In this document: positions 61,701-64,000 of the stretch, piece by piece | Layout of the letters: each line of letters starts with the position of its first letter | Position numbering within the stretch: the stretch's first letter is position 1 | Origin: Lanius collurio | Taxonomy: Eukaryota; Chordata; Aves; Passeriformes; Laniidae | Direction: 5' to 3' | NCBI GenBank assembly: GCA_020086605.1 | Contig: JACBWW010000045.1 | Span: 5,138,926-5,202,925 of the forward strand | Length of the DNA stretch: 64,000 nt | Notes under the pieces: model-generated | Database searches by the model: none | Seen by the model: only the letters and a program-made list of their open reading frames with translations | What the model was told of the DNA's origin: nothing | Made by a program: the position numbers and the translations under genes

Positions 61701-64000
61701 GCCCTCACAGAGCCATTCCTTAAGTGACACCTCACTGGGGAAAAAGCAGAGGTGAAGTGCATCAGAGAATATCAGCTCCAAGACATGCATCAAAAATATT
61801 AAATATTAATTCCCCTTCTGATTTCAAGGACTTTTTCTAGGAGGGCTTCACTTTCATAACTTTAGAGAAGACAATTCACTGTTTATTTTTTTTTAAAGAC
61901 CAAGACAAACACTTTTACTCTGTAGGTAAACGCTGGGTTTCCATAAATGGGCACTTCCATTTTCATCATGACCCTGATTCCTCTAGGAATAGCTTAGTAT
62001 TTCTTTATGGATACTTGGAAAAAGAGAAGCAATAAACCCCTCTAAATACTGATTCATTTGTAGAAATAGCCTCACATGGCTCTCAGGGGACCACAAGGAG
62101 ACAGCACAGTTTAAGTAAATAATCTCTCTCAACCCAGCTGAACCATTTGCTGCCCATTCTCTTTACACCACAAATGTCTGCAGATTTATTCAGTTTGTGT
62201 CAAGATGACACCAGCTCTGGCTATCTGTACTACTATTTCCAGCCTCTTCTTCCCCCATCCTTGCCTCACAGTTTTATCTCCCATGTATTTATCTCCTATG
62301 TTTTATTTTTCAGGTTTTCAGTGTTTAACTTCAGCAAGTTTTTCTATCACCTTCATTATTCACAAAAAAACACATTGTAAAAAAGTTAAATTAGAAATAA
62401 TTTTTTGCAGGTAACATCCCCCCCATATTTTTTTTTTAGATAAGATACTCCAGCACTTACAAGAACTAAAAAAAAATATCTATGGATATAACAAAGATGA
62501 CTATGAAATAATAATGATGTGTCTAAACTGACTTAACCTAAATCCTGTTTACAAAGGTGTTTTATACTTAAAGCAGGCTGAGTGCTATGGAAAGCCATTA
62601 AGATTATGGTTCCTCATATTTTGTCTATTCTAAGAACACCTTATCAGCACAACAATCACAACTGCCCAAGCTGTCACCTACAAGTGCATTTCCCACTCAC
62701 ACACAAGCACCTTGCTGAAACAGCACTGCTGCTATTTTAGGTATTTAAGAGAGCACCAAAAGACATGGGCTTGATTAGTTAGGGCCAAACTGCTTCCAGG
62801 TCTCCCCATTTGGATTGGAAGCCACTGTCTGTTACCAGATAAATTCACCAGCTACTAAAAGCTGTAGCTGTGTATTTTTACATTCAAAACCCATGTCTGT
62901 TAATTAGTCATATAATTTAAGCTTGCAAGCAATCTTTCATTTAATTTTGTCTGAGTCCCTGTCCTACTGTCAGATAATGGTTCTCTCATACACTTTTGTT
63001 ACTTGGGGAAAAGCAGGATTCAGGTGGGGTGGAGAGCAGCAGTAAAAGTAGGCACAGACTCCCTAATGGCTCCACTTGTCATTTTTCCTCGCCTCAGACA
63101 CATCGTTACAACTGTGACACACTATCAAAAAATTAAATCAAAAATTAAAACTTCAGGGAGCCGGAACGTCTGGTTCTAGTGACACAACACCCAGTCAATA
63201 CCTGTCTCTCCAGTTTGCCAGCACAGCCTGCATGTTACCTCAGCACATTTAATAGCTTCCATTTTCAATTACACCCGAGGAGAAAAGGCCAGAACAACAA
63301 GGCTGCTTTGTAAAGCAGAATTTGCACCTCTGGATCCATGCACAGAGCAGTTAGACCATCAGTAAACCAAACTAATAACGTACTAATATTTCTTTCTACA
63401 TTAAGACACTCCTTGGCTCTTTGGGAGAGGAGGGATTTCAGATGGCATTAAAAAGGTTTATGATGCCACACAAAGTTCAACACAAATGCAGATGTAAAAA
63501 GGATACTTGATTGCCTGAGGTAAATTTAATCCCATAACAGAACCAGAGTTGCATGCACACTTGAGCTGTGCAGGGCTGTTCTCCTGAAGTGCTAAAAGCC
63601 AGAACAAGACACCCAGCTCGTCCTTCCTCCTCCTGCCTGGGGAGCTGCAGCTCCACTGGTGGGTGGCAACATCTGCACTGCCAGCTCCACACCTCAGCAA
63701 GAGGGCAGGAGAACACCCAGCTCTGTCTGAACTGCCCTCACACTCAGGGGACAGGGTGAAAATTCTCATGCAAAGTAAACTTTAAAAGGCTAAGTAATAG
63801 AAAGCTAAAATTACTAAGCCAAATTTAAATGGCACTGATCAGTAACTTTCCCAGAGAGACAGACTGATTTTTTAACTCTGAGTTCAGTTCTTTACGTGGC
63901 AAAGAAACTCAACAGGAATCTTTAATACCAAAGCCAAGGGACATTTAAAATTAGTAAATCAATAAAAATTGCTCTAACAGGCCACCTTCCTCTCCAACCT
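61701..64000. other. Unique noncoding sequence to the window end
   Basis: AT-rich sequence with short T-runs near 61887 and 62432. At about 63080-63190 two CpGs (ACATCGTTAC and GGAACGTCTGG) flank an AT-rich core with repeated AAAATTAAA words, which may be a small constrained patch. The minus frame at 63458-63769 (103 codons) is cysteine/serine-rich and shows no family resemblance. No gene crosses the right edge as far as can be seen. Confidence 0.5.

Noticed and set aside
1..64000. CRISPR arrays, operons, phage or plasmid features
   Set aside because: No regularly spaced repeats, Shine-Dalgarno-led gene runs or prokaryotic gene families; the window is vertebrate nuclear DNA.

Overview
This window looks like bird nuclear DNA, probably from a songbird, and is entirely or almost entirely non-protein-coding. 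The assignment rests on three 5'-truncated CR1 LINE 3' ends, one internal/3' CR1 piece of the same kind, and one degenerate solo LTR of an avian endogenous retrovirus. The wording of the younger CR1 copies resembles passerine CR1, and recognisable repeats cover only about 1.8 kb of 64 kb, which fits the repeat-poor gene deserts and long introns of birds. I recognise no bacterial, phage, organellar or exogenous viral sequence.

Layout. 1-4.1 kb: AT-rich unique sequence with A-tracts. 4.13-4.41 kb: CR1, minus strand. 7.09-7.57 kb: longer CR1, minus strand, with an internal 41-42 bp duplication. 14.15-14.76 kb: possible conserved noncoding element. 16.38-16.54 kb: CR1, plus strand. 20.63-20.94 kb: CR1 of a second subfamily, minus strand. 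21-42 kb: unique sequence with several blocks that look constrained (near 23.2, 30.3, 33.4 and 38.0 kb). 42.07-42.62 kb: solo LTR, plus strand. 42.6-64 kb: unique sequence with A/T homopolymers, a pyrimidine-rich tract, a candidate exon near 44.3 kb and a possible conserved element near 61.4 kb.

Genes. The longest open frames are about 100-146 codons, what chance gives in AT-rich DNA of this length. None contains a protein family I recognise, and several are simply translations of the CR1 and LTR copies. I therefore annotate no CDS. The window is either intergenic or lies inside large introns, and the sequence does not say which. A few places pair a good splice acceptor with a good donor around a short open frame, and one pairs an acceptor with a stop and a polyadenylation signal. 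They are given as low-confidence candidates because such pairs also arise by chance.

I found no convincing undescribed biological system. The leads most worth checking are the candidate exon at 44272-44338 and the constrained-looking blocks near 14.5, 33.4 and 61.4 kb.
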